A stretch of 36,358 bases of DNA from Bacteroidales bacterium (GCA_024409235.1 JAKSUA010000026.1:1-36358); one strand, 5' to 3'. Shown: positions 8,022 through 17,464, numbered from the stretch's first letter. Made by a program: numbers and translations. The notes: generated by a model from the sequence alone, not told the origin.

Positions 8022-9500
8022 ATGATTTATAATGAAAGTTGTTACAGAAAATCCTTTCAATTTAGCAGTAAATCCATGCTTTCTTATTTTTATTGGATCA
8101 AGAATACACCAATGTTCGCCATCAACTATAGATCCTCGGGTTCTTGTTGCGTACACCACACGGTTGGTCTTTGAAAATTTTGAAAGATCATAAAAACAAC
8201 TTTTATCCCTTTTCTTCGTATTTACTGCAACAATTACCAGCTTCTCATTTTTCTTATCATAGGCTGCAATCATATCCTCATTGCAACGGATTATCGACAT
8301 TCCTGGCCGTATGTGCCGTGTAAACTGACCTAAGGCATAATATTTTTGTGTCAGTTCAATAGAATCAGTTGTATGATTTGCTACCGCAACACCTCGATAT
8401 GCACTTGAAACATTAAGATTGTCTGCAAATTCAATGGTATCTGCATCTGAAACATGATTATCAATAATCTGCCACAACACCCATGCAGAAGCTCCTAAAT
8501 AACTGACATCCTCAATAATTCTTTTGCTGAGCCACAATGGACTGCCCATCTCCCCTGCTCTTTCATCAACAATTGCACAGCCGTCACTTTCGCTTACCCA
8601 CAGATTTTTAATTTTTGACACTTCATTACCCAAAACACAACGTCCTGTTGTATCAAAAGTGTGAGTATTTATTCTTCCAATAATTTTCTTTGCAGTGTCC
8701 GAGTACATGTGCCAAGCCTTTAGCTGCTGTTCCGGACTTGCTTCATCCCCGGCAGCAATAATCACATCTTCTAAACCATATTTCTTCAATGAACGGTGCA
8801 TCTCCGTAATCAGATTTGACTGAGAAGCTCCTATTGAGAAATTACAACCTTCCTGCTTTGTACTATAAGCCCACCAATTTCCTGTTGAAGGCTCATTCAT
8901 TGGCGACAAACTACGTACATTCAGTTCTTTTATTTTCTTCAGGTAGAATGATGTATAAGCCAAATAATCTGCGAAGTCCGTATAATACTGTTTCTTCAGA
9001 TTATCTTTTCTTGTTGCTGTATTTCCTGAAGAGCATCCACTCTCCGTCATAAAATAAGGCGGAGAACTGGAATAGACCTCCAGATATGCATCTTTTCCGG
9101 CAGCCTTATACGACCGTTCAAGCACATTCAGCTGGTTCGCATCAGACTGATAATCATACACATAATCATTTGCAGCAGAATCATAATACATCCAGCCTGG
9201 CATTTGGGAATCAAGCCGAATCACATGGTTATGCAAAGGATTATCACCTCCGGCAATATTATAACGCATGATATTCAAGCCTAAACCATCTGTAGAGAAA
9301 AACAAATCAGCAACTTGCTGCGACATTTCATCTGAATACCCTATCCTATTTGCCCACCATCCTAAACTGGTTCCCCAGCCATCAAATTTACTCTCATTGG
9401 TTGTTATAACATTTTTGGGCTCGACACGTACTGTGTCTATTTCGTCCGGTAAAACCAAACGAGCCCCAAACAACAACATAAGAATAACTATCTCTTCCAT
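8010..9500 (-). CDS. Glycoside hydrolase family 30-type enzyme
   Basis: A 496-residue (beta/alpha)8 glycosidase resembling the GH30 group of endo-beta-1,6-galactanase-like enzymes. The N-terminal FDGWGTSLGWWA is the typical opening of the barrel. The acid/base is predicted as Glu203 in SPMNEPSTGNWW and the nucleophile as Glu304 in LWVSESDG, followed by a C-terminal beta-sandwich. I start at ATG 9500, because the alternative at 9527 lies in the loop of the fumarase terminator. The resulting N-terminus (MEEIVILMLLFGARL) is hydrophobic but lacks the usual basic residues, so export is uncertain. No SusC/SusD pair or other carbohydrate genes are nearby. Substrate is not determinable from sequence alone. 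Confidence 0.85.
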   Translation of the reverse strand: MEEIVILMLLFGARLVLPDEIDTVRVEPKNVITTNESKFDGWGTSLGWWANRIGYSDEMSQQVADLFFSTDGLGLNIMRYNIAGGDNPLHNHVIRLDSQMPGWMYYDSAANDYVYDYQSDANQLNVLERSYKAAGKDAYLEVYSSSPPYFMTESGCSSGNTATRKDNLKKQYYTDFADYLAYTSFYLKKIKELNVRSLSPMNEPSTGNWWAYSTKQEGCNFSIGASQSNLITEMHRSLKKYGLEDVIIAAGDEASPEQQLKAWHMYSDTAKKIIGRINTHTFDTTGRCVLGNEVSKIKNLWVSESDGCAIVDERAGEMGSPLWLSKRIIEDVSYLGASAWVLWQIIDNHVSDADTIEFADNLNVSSAYRGVAVANHTTDSIELTQKYYALGQFTRHIRPGMSIIRCNEDMIAAYDKKNEKLVIVAVNTKKRDKSCFYDLSKFSKTNRVVYATRTRGSIVDGEHWCILDPIKIRKHGFTAKLKGFSVTTFIINHVKL

Positions 9501-9538
9501 AAAAACAAGTTGAGACGGTGCAAGCATCGTCTCAACTT
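9501..9538 (-). terminator. Terminator downstream of fumarase, abutting the GH30 start
   Basis: Read on the minus strand, AAGTTGAGACG, a 10-base loop and CGTCTCAACTT form a perfect 11-bp stem followed by GTTTTT, and the next three bases are the GH30 ATG. It begins about 28 bases after the fumarase stop. Confidence 0.9.
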
Positions 9539-9566
9539 CTATTTAATTACATTAACTCTACGACTA

Positions 9567-11186
9567 TTAATGTTGCCATTTTTTAAAGAAGTCATTTCCT
9601 TTATCATCAACCAAGATGAATGCAGGGAAATCTTCAACTTCAATTTTCCAAATAGCTTCCATACCTAGTTCTGGATATTCAACACATTCAATAGATTTGA
9701 TGTTGTTTTGTGCTAAAATGGCAGCAGGGCCACCAATTGAACCTAGGTAGAATCCACCATGTTTCTTACATGCATCAGTAACGCATTGAGCACGGTTACC
9801 TTTAGCTAACATGATTAATGAACCTCCATGATCTTGGAATTCATCAACATAAGGGTCCATACGTCCGGCAGTTGTAGGTCCCATTGAACCACAAGCCATT
9901 CCAGCAGGAGTTTTTGCTGGACCAGCATAGTAAATTGGATGGTCTTTTATGTACTGAGGTAAATCTTCACCTGCATCAAGACGGGCTTTCAATTTTGCAT
10001 GTGCAATATCACGGCCAACGATAATTGTACCATTCAAACTCAAACGAGTTGAAACTGGATATTTTGACAATTCTTTCAAAATATCATTCATTGGTTGGTT
10101 AAGGTTGATTTTCACAACATCGCCTTCACCAGCTTTACGCAATTCTGCAGGAATCAATTCGCCTGGATTATCGTCCATTTTTTCAATCCAGATACCTTGT
10201 TCGTTAATTTTACATTTGATATTTCTATCAGCAGAACAGCTTACACCTAAACCGATAGGACAACTTGCACCGTGACGTGGCAAACGGATGATTCTTACAT
10301 CATGAGCCATATATTTACCACCAAACTGAGCGCCAAGACCTATTTTGTGAGCTTCTTCCAAAACTTGTTTTTCTAACTCAACATCACGGAAAGCACGACC
10401 ATATTCATTTCCAGTTGTTGGTAACTCATCATAGTAATGAGTTGAAGCCAATTTTACTGTCAACAAGTTCTTTTCAGCCGATGTTCCACCAATTACAAAA
10501 GCAATATGATAAGGAGGACAAGCAGCTGTTCCCAAAGTTTTCATTTTTTCTACCAAGAAAGGAACCAAAGTACTAGGATTCTGAATACGTGCTTTTGTTT
10601 CTTGATACAAGTATGTTTTATTTGCAGAACCACCACCTTTAGTTACACACAAAAAGCGGTATTCCATACCTTCAGTTGCTTCAATATCTATTTGAGCAGG
10701 AAGATTACATTTTGTATTTACTTCCTCATACATAGAAAGAGGAGCATTCTGAGAATAACGTAGATTTTCCTCAGTATATGTTTTATACACACCAAGAGAA
10801 AGAGCTTCTTCATCACAGAATCCAGTCCAAACCTGCTGACCTTTCTCACCATGAATAATAGCAGTTCCTGTATCCTGACAAAGAGGTAATTTACCTTTTG
10901 AAGCAACATCGGCATTACGTAAGAATGTTAATGCAACATATTTATCATTGTCGCTTGCTTCTGGATCGGTTAAGATTTTTGCAACTTGTTCGTTATGAGA
11001 GCGACGTAACAAAAAAGACACATCGCGGAATGCAGCATTTGCCATTGCTGTCAAACCTTCTTTCTGAACTTTTAAGATTTTATGACCTTCGAATTCGCTT
11101 ACAGAAACGTAATCCTTTGTCAATAAATAATACTCCGTCTTGTCTTCTCCAAGAGGGAACATTGGTTGATAGTGAAATTCTGCCAT
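9567..11186 (-). CDS. Class I (iron-sulfur) fumarate hydratase
   Basis: Interconverts fumarate and malate with a [4Fe-4S] cluster. The 539-residue protein has the N-terminal Fumerase domain and the C-terminal Fumerase_C domain in one chain. Conserved cysteine-bearing segments that can supply the cluster are [22 protein letters not shown] and [16 protein letters not shown]. The family is typical of anaerobic Bacteroidales, where it serves the reductive branch from oxaloacetate to succinate. It is transcribed alone on the minus strand from a promoter that is back-to-back with that of the CobW-type gene, and ends at the terminator at 9501-9538. Whether to call it fumA or fumB cannot be decided from sequence. 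Confidence 0.95.
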   Translation of the reverse strand: MAEFHYQPMFPLGEDKTEYYLLTKDYVSVSEFEGHKILKVQKEGLTAMANAAFRDVSFLLRRSHNEQVAKILTDPEASDNDKYVALTFLRNADVASKGKLPLCQDTGTAIIHGEKGQQVWTGFCDEEALSLGVYKTYTEENLRYSQNAPLSMYEEVNTKCNLPAQIDIEATEGMEYRFLCVTKGGGSANKTYLYQETKARIQNPSTLVPFLVEKMKTLGTAACPPYHIAFVIGGTSAEKNLLTVKLASTHYYDELPTTGNEYGRAFRDVELEKQVLEEAHKIGLGAQFGGKYMAHDVRIIRLPRHGASCPIGLGVSCSADRNIKCKINEQGIWIEKMDDNPGELIPAELRKAGEGDVVKINLNQPMNDILKELSKYPVSTRLSLNGTIIVGRDIAHAKLKARLDAGEDLPQYIKDHPIYYAGPAKTPAGMACGSMGPTTAGRMDPYVDEFQDHGGSLIMLAKGNRAQCVTDACKKHGGFYLGSIGGPAAILAQNNIKSIECVEYPELGMEAIWKIEVEDFPAFILVDDKGNDFFKKWQH

Positions 11187-11220
11187 AATTTTGATTTTTT
11201 ACTATATTCAAAAACAAGCA

Positions 11221-11228
11221 CAAATATA
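11221..11228 (-). promoter_or_regulatory. -7 promoter box of the fumarase gene
   Basis: Minus-strand TATATTTG, an exact TAnnTTTG match, 34 bases upstream of the fumarase ATG. Only 10 bases separate it from the diverging box at 11239-11246. Confidence 0.6.
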
Positions 11229-11238
11229 TGCATTTTTT

Positions 11239-11246
11239 TATCTTTG
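11239..11246 (+). promoter_or_regulatory. -7 promoter box of the CobW-type gene
   Basis: TATCTTTG, an exact TAnnTTTG match, 43 bases before the proposed ATG at 11290. It rules out the upstream in-frame start at 11191, which would lie before the promoter. Confidence 0.6.
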
Positions 11247-11289
11247 CGTTTGTATTCGAAGTTCTATCCGAAAACAATTATTAAAATTC

Positions 11290-12585
11290 ATGATTATGCA
11301 AAACAATGTAACTCCAGTACTTCTTCTTACTGGCTATTTAGGAAGCGGAAAAACAACCTTAGTAAACCATATTTTAACAAATAAAAAAGGAATAAAATTC
11401 GCTGTTATCGTTAACGACATTGGAGAAGTAAACATCGACGCCGATTTGATTCAAAAAGGTGGAGTTGTTGGGAAAAAAGACGAAAGTTTAGTTGCACTTC
11501 AGAACGGATGCATCTGCTGTACCCTAAAAATGGATTTAATTGAGCAGCTCAACGAAATTCTAAAAATGGGTACGTTTGATTACATTGTAATCGAAGCCAG
11601 CGGAATCTGCGAGCCAGAACCTATTGCACGCACTATTTGTTCCATTCCTCAAATGGAAGACAAATACACACAATACGGCATAGCAAATCTTGATTGTATT
11701 GTTACCGTTGTCGATGCACTTCGTATGCAAAGCGAATTCTCATGCGGTGAAAATTTAACACAAAAGAAGATTGAAGAAGAAGACATTGAAAATCTTCTAA
11801 TTCAACAAATAGAATTTTGTAACATCGTAATTCTTAATAAAGTAGATGAAGTCACAGAATCTGAAGTTGAAAGAATAAAACAAATAATAAAAGCGCTTCA
11901 GCCTTCCGCAGAAATTATAGAAACGAACTACGCCGAAGTTGATTTGGAAAAGATTATCAACACTAGAATGTTCAACTACAATCAAGTTGCAGTTTCAGCA
12001 AGCTGGATTCAAGAAATTGAGAAACAGGCAACCGAAGAAGAAGAATTAGAAGCAAAAGCAGAGCATCACCACCACGAAGAACATCATCATGATCACCATC
12101 ATGAACATGAACACGAGCACCATCATCATCACGAACATGGTGAACACAGCGAAGAAGAATGTCATGATCCTCACTGCTGCTGCCATCACCACCATCATCA
12201 TGAAGGCGGTGAAGTTGAAGAATACGGCATTGGAACATTTGTATATTACCGTAGAAAAGCGTTCAATCCTAAAAAATTCGACAAATACGTATGTGAAAAA
12301 TGGCCTAAAACGATTATCCGTGCAAAAGGAGTTTGTTATTTCAGCGATGAACCTGATATGTCATATTTATTCGAGCAAGCCGGAGTTCAGAAAAAATTAA
12401 CTCAAGCTGGATTATGGTTTGCTACTGCTCCAAAAGAGGAATTTGACAAAATGGTAGAACAAGAACCTGGACTTCTTCGTGACTGGGACGAAACCTATGG
12501 CGACAGAATGGAGAAGATTGTCTTTATCGGTCAAAAAATGGATAAAGAACAGATAACAAAAGATTTAGACGACTGCTTAGAATAA
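11290..12585 (+). CDS. CobW/COG0523 G3E-family GTPase, putative metal chaperone
   Basis: A 431-residue P-loop GTPase of the CobW/ZNG1 type, a family that loads metals (zinc, cobalt or others) into target proteins. Walker A is GYLGSGKTT (residues 15-23), the metal-binding CxCC is GCICC (cysteines 74, 76, 77), and the guanine-specificity motif is NKVDE (183-187). A linker at about 258-305 holds 27 His and 4 Cys in 48 residues and is probably a metal store or sensor. A CobW C-terminal domain follows (YYRRKAFNPKKFDKYV to the end). Start chosen at MIMQNNVTPVLLLTGYLG because the promoter box lies just upstream; ATG 11296 is an equally good alternative. rfbB follows after 5 bases. Confidence 0.92.
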   Translation: MIMQNNVTPVLLLTGYLGSGKTTLVNHILTNKKGIKFAVIVNDIGEVNIDADLIQKGGVVGKKDESLVALQNGCICCTLKMDLIEQLNEILKMGTFDYIVIEASGICEPEPIARTICSIPQMEDKYTQYGIANLDCIVTVVDALRMQSEFSCGENLTQKKIEEEDIENLLIQQIEFCNIVILNKVDEVTESEVERIKQIIKALQPSAEIIETNYAEVDLEKIINTRMFNYNQVAVSASWIQEIEKQATEEEELEAKAEHHHHEEHHHDHHHEHEHEHHHHHEHGEHSEEECHDPHCCCHHHHHHEGGEVEEYGIGTFVYYRRKAFNPKKFDKYVCEKWPKTIIRAKGVCYFSDEPDMSYLFEQAGVQKKLTQAGLWFATAPKEEFDKMVEQEPGLLRDWDETYGDRMEKIVFIGQKMDKEQITKDLDDCLE

Positions 12586-12590
12586 AATTA

Positions 12591-13727
12591 ATGAAAAAGT
12601 CAATTGTTATTACCGGCGGCGCTGGTTTTATTGGATCACACGTTGTACGTCTTTTTGTCAACAAATATCCTGAATACAACATTATCAATCTTGATAAATT
12701 AACGTATGCAGGAAATTTGTCAAACTTAAAAGATGTTGAAAATAAGCCTAACTACAAATTCGTAAAACTAGATATTTGCGATTTTGATGCTTTTTACGAA
12801 TTGATGCAAAAAGAAAAAGTTACCGGCATCATTCACCTTGCAGCCGAAAGCCACGTTGACCGAAGCATAAAAGATCCTTTCACATTTGCAAGAACAAATG
12901 TTTTAGGAACCCTTTCATTATTACAAGCAGCGAAATTATACTGGGAATCACTTCCTGAAAAATACGAAGGGAAACGATTCTATCACATATCTACAGACGA
13001 AGTTTATGGAGCTTTAGAGATGACTCGTCCGGAAGGTGTTGAACCACCTTTTTCAACAACTGCATCTTCGTCAGAACATCATCTTGCCTATGGAGAAGAA
13101 TTCTTTTACGAAACAACAAAATATAACCCACATTCTCCCTATTCGGCAAGTAAAGCCGGTTCAGACCACTTTGTACGTGCATTCCACGACACCTACGGTA
13201 TGCCTACAATAGTTACCAACTGTTCCAACAATTACGGCCCATATCAATTTCCAGAAAAATTAATACCTCTTTTCATTAACAACATTCGTAACAAAAAGCC
13301 TCTTCCAGTATATGGTAAAGGGGAAAACGTGCGTGACTGGTTATTTGTTGAAGACCATGCACGTGCAATTGACTTAATTTTCCACAAAGGGAAAATTGCT
13401 GAGACCTACAACATTGGAGGCTTCAACGAATGGAAAAATATTGATCTCATTAAAGTTGTTATAAAAACAACCGACAAACTTCTTGGACGTGCCGAAAACG
13501 AAGACATGAATCTAATCACGTATGTTACCGACCGATTAGGACACGATGCACGTTATGCAATCGATTCAACAAAACTACAAAAAGAATTAGGCTGGGAACC
13601 TTCGCTGCAATTCGAAGAAGGTATTGAAAAGACTATCCGCTGGTATTTAGATAATCAGGAATGGTTAGACAATATCACATCAGGAGAATACGAAAAATAC
13701 TATGAATCAATGTATAAAAACCGTTAA
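12591..13727 (+). CDS. rfbB: dTDP-glucose 4,6-dehydratase
   Basis: NAD-dependent enzyme of the extended short-chain dehydrogenase family that converts dTDP-glucose to dTDP-4-keto-6-deoxyglucose, the second step toward dTDP-rhamnose. It has the Rossmann motif TGGAGFIGSHVV at the N-terminus, STDEVYG, and the catalytic YSASKAGSDH (Y-x3-K). At 378 residues it is slightly longer than the E. coli protein, with an insert around LEMTRPEGVEPPFSTTASSS. The other dTDP-rhamnose genes are not in the window, which is unusual, so it presumably works with genes elsewhere. It lies between the CobW-type gene (5 bases before) and the FKBP lipoprotein (1 base after), suggesting cotranscription. Confidence 0.93.
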   Translation: MKKSIVITGGAGFIGSHVVRLFVNKYPEYNIINLDKLTYAGNLSNLKDVENKPNYKFVKLDICDFDAFYELMQKEKVTGIIHLAAESHVDRSIKDPFTFARTNVLGTLSLLQAAKLYWESLPEKYEGKRFYHISTDEVYGALEMTRPEGVEPPFSTTASSSEHHLAYGEEFFYETTKYNPHSPYSASKAGSDHFVRAFHDTYGMPTIVTNCSNNYGPYQFPEKLIPLFINNIRNKKPLPVYGKGENVRDWLFVEDHARAIDLIFHKGKIAETYNIGGFNEWKNIDLIKVVIKTTDKLLGRAENEDMNLITYVTDRLGHDARYAIDSTKLQKELGWEPSLQFEEGIEKTIRWYLDNQEWLDNITSGEYEKYYESMYKNR

Positions 13728-13728
13728 C

Positions 13729-14598
13729 ATGAAGAAATTCATCATTCTATGTGCAACTTTACTTATGTTTGGTTGCAATAACAGTTCATCAAAAAAAGAA
13801 AATTACGACACAACAGAAGCTGGGTTATCATATTTGTATCGTGAAAAATCCAGTTCAGACTTGTTGCCACAGGACGGAAACAAATTGTTGGTAAACGTAA
13901 AATACTATGATTCAAAAGATTCGCTTTTATTCAATTCCGAAGACTACTCTTCGCGTTTCATCATGGACTTCTTTCCACCTGTTGCGGCTGGAACAACAAT
14001 AAACGATGCATTTGCCATGATGCACGAAGGAGACAGTATTAGTTTCCGTATAAATGCATACAATTTTTTCCTTGCCGCAGGACAAAAACAAATGCTTTCT
14101 AAAATTACCAAAACAGACACGCTTCGCTTTGAAATCCGTCTGAAAAAAATCCTTTCTCCCGATATTATTGAAAAAGAAATTGCTCAAAAAGACAAAGAAC
14201 TTAAAGATGAAGAAGAGTATTTATTAGCGGACTTTCTAAAAAACAATTATCCAGAATTAAAACCAACTAAATCAGGACTTTATTTTATTGAGACTCAAGA
14301 AGGAGAAGGTCCACAAATCACCAAAAACAACAAAGTTGCAATTCATTACACAGCTACATATATAAATGGTGAGCCAATTTACTCTACCTATCAGAAAAAC
14401 GACCCGCTTGTTTTTGAAGTAGCAGATCCACTAGTCTGGCCATGTCTTGCCGAAGCTGTTCAATACATGAAAAAAGGAAGTAAAGCTACTATTATAGCGC
14501 CATCGAAACTTGCAGCTGGAGAACGTGGAGACAAATCATTAAAAATAGCTCCTCGTAAAACTATTATTTTTGATTTAGAACTTATTGCCTACAAATAA
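13729..14598 (+). CDS. FKBP-type peptidyl-prolyl isomerase lipoprotein, two domains
   Basis: A 289-residue lipoprotein. I start at MKKFIILCATLLMFGCNN (signal peptide, lipobox FGC), one base after the rfbB stop; an ATG at 13702 inside rfbB would put nine extra residues before the signal. The first FKBP-like domain (about 30-140, INDAFAMMHEGDSISFRI) is degenerate. The second (about 175-289: TKSGLYFIETQEGEG, KVAIHYTATYINGEPI, YMKKGSKATIIAPS) keeps the usual FKBP layout of a substrate-binding strand and turn. It probably helps fold envelope proteins, anchored to a membrane. The 3' end is only 3 bases from the opposing small lipoprotein gene, with no terminator between. Confidence 0.88.
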   Translation: MKKFIILCATLLMFGCNNSSSKKENYDTTEAGLSYLYREKSSSDLLPQDGNKLLVNVKYYDSKDSLLFNSEDYSSRFIMDFFPPVAAGTTINDAFAMMHEGDSISFRINAYNFFLAAGQKQMLSKITKTDTLRFEIRLKKILSPDIIEKEIAQKDKELKDEEEYLLADFLKNNYPELKPTKSGLYFIETQEGEGPQITKNNKVAIHYTATYINGEPIYSTYQKNDPLVFEVADPLVWPCLAEAVQYMKKGSKATIIAPSKLAAGERGDKSLKIAPRKTIIFDLELIAYK

Positions 14599-14601
14599 AC
14601 T

Positions 14602-14859
14602 CTAAAAGTTTGTATCAAAGTTTGTGTATTCTGCATCGCATTCAGCTTTGACTGAATCAACAATTTCGTCTGTCAGTTTTTGCGACTCCTGAATTTCTTT
14701 TAGTTTTTCATAAATACAATCGCAATAGCTTGGAGTCTGTTCTCCGTAAAAGACTTGATTATCTTTATCTTTCAAACACTGTTCCTTTACTTTTTCGGCC
14801 GAAGGATTACACGAAACTGAAAGAAAAATAATTACGAATGCAAGAGCTAACTTTTTCAT
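14602..14859 (-). CDS. Small cysteine-containing lipoprotein, unknown function
   Basis: An 85-residue protein with the signal MKKLALAFVIIFLSVSC (lipobox SVSC). The mature part is about 69 residues, charged and largely helical, with four more cysteines (EQC, YCDC, AEC) spaced as if for two disulfides. I recognise no family. It is transcribed alone from what looks like a TAATTTCG box (14879-14886 on the minus strand), 20 bases before the ATG, a one-base variant of the Bacteroidetes -7 element. Signal peptide, coding-like composition and promoter placement together support a real gene. Confidence 0.7.
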   Translation of the reverse strand: MKKLALAFVIIFLSVSCNPSAEKVKEQCLKDKDNQVFYGEQTPSYCDCIYEKLKEIQESQKLTDEIVDSVKAECDAEYTNFDTNF

Positions 14860-14951
14860 AGTTTTATTCTTTGTGTGCGAAATTAAAAAACATTCTCATA
14901 ACTTGTTAAATAAAAAAGATTTCTTTTTCGCAGAAGATTAGCTTTAGCATT

Positions 14952-14959
14952 TACTTTTG
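14952..14959 (+). promoter_or_regulatory. -7 promoter box of trxB
   Basis: TACTTTTG, an exact TAnnTTTG match, 20 bases before the trxB ATG. No convincing -33 TTG. Confidence 0.55.
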
Positions 14960-14979
14960 TTTTCGTTAAATTTTAAGCT

Positions 14980-15924
14980 ATGGAAAATTCAACTCAGGCA
15001 ATAGAAAAAATCAACTGTTTGATTATTGGTAGTGGACCAGCCGGCTATACAGCTGCAATTTACGCTTCACGAGCAAACCTCAACCCAGTTCTTTATGAAG
15101 GAATGCAAACCGGAGGACAGTTAACTACCACAAGCGAAGTTGAAAATTTCCCAGGGTATCCCGAAGGTGTTTCCGGAAACGAGATGATGGAAGATATCCG
15201 TAAACAAGCATTAAAATTTGGTGCCGACATCCGTGAAGGAAACGTTACTTCAGCTGATTTATCCGATACAAAAAAGATTGTCACTATAGATAACAAAAAA
15301 ACTATTGAGGCAAATGTTGTTATTATTGCGACAGGTGCATCTGCACGTTATTTAGGACTGGAGAGTGAACGAAAATTCCGTGGAATGGGTGTTTCAGCCT
15401 GTGCTGTATGCGACGGATTTTTCTACAGAAAACAAAGTGTTGCAGTTATCGGCGGCGGCGATACAGCTGTTGGCGATGCGTTATATTTATCGGGAATAGC
15501 TTCCAAAGTGTATTTAATTGTCAGGAAAAATTACTTACGAGCTTCGAAAGTGCTGCAAGAACGTGTTGCAAACACTCCAAACATTGAGATTCTTTACGAA
15601 CATGTTACCAAAGAAGTTTTGGGCGACGACAGCGGAGTTACAGGACTACGTCTTTTAAAACAGGACAAAGAAGAAGTCTGCATAAAAGTCACAGGAATGT
15701 TCCTAGCAATTGGACATAAACCTAACACTGAGATATTCAAAGATCAGATTACGTTAGACGAAAACGGCTACATTATTACCGAAGGTAAAAGTTCACAAAC
15801 AAATATTCAAGGTGTATTTGCCTGTGGTGATGTTCAAGATCCAACATATCGTCAAGCAATTACAGCTGCTGCATCTGGTTGTAAAGCAGCACTTGACGCA
15901 GAACGCTATCTTCAGTTACAATAA
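14980..15924 (+). CDS. trxB: Thioredoxin reductase
   Basis: FAD flavoenzyme that passes electrons from NADPH to thioredoxin. The 314 residues show the FAD-binding GSGPAGYTAAIYAS (from residue 17), the redox-active pair Cys141 and Cys144 in SACAVCDGFFY, the NADPH-binding GGGDTAVGDA and the late FAD contact GVFACGDVQDPTYRQAI. The length is that of the low-molecular-weight bacterial type. It has its own promoter box and converges on the OstA-like gene with 19 bases between stops and no clear terminator. Thiol electrons from it may feed the thioredoxin-like tail of the MauE-type protein at 27200, but that is speculation. Confidence 0.96.
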   Translation: MENSTQAIEKINCLIIGSGPAGYTAAIYASRANLNPVLYEGMQTGGQLTTTSEVENFPGYPEGVSGNEMMEDIRKQALKFGADIREGNVTSADLSDTKKIVTIDNKKTIEANVVIIATGASARYLGLESERKFRGMGVSACAVCDGFFYRKQSVAVIGGGDTAVGDALYLSGIASKVYLIVRKNYLRASKVLQERVANTPNIEILYEHVTKEVLGDDSGVTGLRLLKQDKEEVCIKVTGMFLAIGHKPNTEIFKDQITLDENGYIITEGKSSQTNIQGVFACGDVQDPTYRQAITAAASGCKAALDAERYLQLQ

Positions 15925-15943
15925 TTTTACTTGTTGATTTTTC

Positions 15944-17464
15944 CTATTCTCTCCAATTGAATACATCTTTTGCATCAATTGGACGAACAGAATCTAGCCA
16001 TTTAAAATTGTCGATGAAAGACATTTTTTTAGGGAACTGGTCTAATGGGCTGAAAGTTCCTTCTGGCTTATTTTTGAATACAATCTGGTCGATTTTCCCT
16101 CGTTTAAGGTATGCAGATATGTCACTGCAAATTGCCTTATTCACTCCAATAACCTCATCGTCGTCCTTCATATAATATAAAGTTTCACCATTTTGAAAAA
16201 TATCTACACGAACTAACTGGTTATTCTTTATATATCCGACCAACGATTTTCCTTTCATCTGATTAAACCTGTCGTTATCACACTGAGAAACAACAAAGGC
16301 ATCTGATTCAATCATTATTTTTTCTATCCGCGTATTGTTTTCTGCCAACTTCAAGCGAATATCAAATCCCGTCATTTGGTTTTCATCAGACCAAATTGCG
16401 GGACCATTACAAAGATAAATCATAGAATCTAAAGCATTGTAAACTAATGAATCACATACTCCTTGAAGATCTTCTTTATAGAAACGTGTTCTATGAAAAG
16501 CTTTCACAACTTCGTAGGTAACAGAATCAGTCTGCAAAGAATCCGTCGGTGCTATTGTATATTGATTAAACATAACCGTATCGGAATGTAAAAACAGCGA
16601 ATCACCATTGAACACTTTTATCACTAAAACGCTGTCTGTCATGAAAACATATTTTTGTTTTCCTTGGAAAAATCCATATTGAGCAGACAAAATAATCTGT
16701 TGAACAGTATCTTTCACAACGGCGTTTTTGCGAATCACACCTTCATCCTTTACCCTATCATAAAACAAATCATCGCCGTAAATGAATTTTGCCCCATTAT
16801 TCAATATTGAATTTTGATACAGATGTGCCTGATCAGTCTTAGTATTATACCAACCATTCTCCGTAAAAATCTCATTATCGCCGCTTGTAACCGTTGTAGG
16901 ACCAACAAAATATGCTATCTCGGTATTCGTTTTATACTTCAAGGTATCAGTAACCATTACCGTACTTTGATTTGTTAACTCCACATTTTTTTTGAAGAAA
17001 AACATACGGTCATTCACAAAATACTGACCAACTTGGCTGGTAAGTGTATTCGTCTCGTCAACAATCCGTCCGCCATTACGATAATATCCCAAGTTTTGTT
17101 TCAGGTCGTAATCAAGATAATGCGTGGTAAGATTCATTTTTCCATGAACCATTTTTATATCACCACGGAGGCTTGCCATACTTGACGAACTCGAATAATA
17201 CAATGTATCGCCGTACACCGTAACATCTTTATTCACCATTTTCACATTGCCATAGGCTTCGAAACGATTATCCTTAGAATACGAAAGAGCACTGTCGCAA
17301 TACATGAACGCGTCTTCATGTTGAAAAATCACATTTCCATACAAACGACGCACTTCCTTATCCCCTTTCATAATATCAGTATGTTTAATCTCGACTTTTG
17401 TTTTTTGTGCGAAAGTCGAAACAAAACAGAAAATACCTAATATGAAAAGAAAACAACGGTTCAT
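15944..17464 (-). CDS. OstA/LptA-like exported protein
   Basis: A 506-residue protein with a cleavable signal (MNRCFLFILGIFCFVSTFAQ) and an N-terminal OstA-like beta-jellyroll with the repeats expected of the LptA/LptC/LptD-N fold (RRLYGNVIFQHED, YCDSALSYSKDNRFEAYGNV). The repeats continue for most of the length, much longer than E. coli LptA, which is the Bacteroidetes form. The family carries lipopolysaccharide across the periplasm. Its start codon overlaps the moxR stop by one base (TAATG), so the two are translationally coupled. Assigning lptA as the gene symbol would go beyond what the sequence shows. Confidence 0.85.
   Translation of the reverse strand: MNRCFLFILGIFCFVSTFAQKTKVEIKHTDIMKGDKEVRRLYGNVIFQHEDAFMYCDSALSYSKDNRFEAYGNVKMVNKDVTVYGDTLYYSSSSSMASLRGDIKMVHGKMNLTTHYLDYDLKQNLGYYRNGGRIVDETNTLTSQVGQYFVNDRMFFFKKNVELTNQSTVMVTDTLKYKTNTEIAYFVGPTTVTSGDNEIFTENGWYNTKTDQAHLYQNSILNNGAKFIYGDDLFYDRVKDEGVIRKNAVVKDTVQQIILSAQYGFFQGKQKYVFMTDSVLVIKVFNGDSLFLHSDTVMFNQYTIAPTDSLQTDSVTYEVVKAFHRTRFYKEDLQGVCDSLVYNALDSMIYLCNGPAIWSDENQMTGFDIRLKLAENNTRIEKIMIESDAFVVSQCDNDRFNQMKGKSLVGYIKNNQLVRVDIFQNGETLYYMKDDDEVIGVNKAICSDISAYLKRGKIDQIVFKNKPEGTFSPLDQFPKKMSFIDNFKWLDSVRPIDAKDVFNWRE

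Noticed and set aside
9501..9527. Upstream start for GH30 at 9527
   Set aside because: It lies in the loop of the fumarase terminator and adds nine residues not typical of a signal peptide.
11972..12400. Antisense and shifted-frame open frames over the His-rich linker
   Set aside because: They are by-products of the CAT/CAC repeats in the CobW-type gene; no start context or protein-like pattern.
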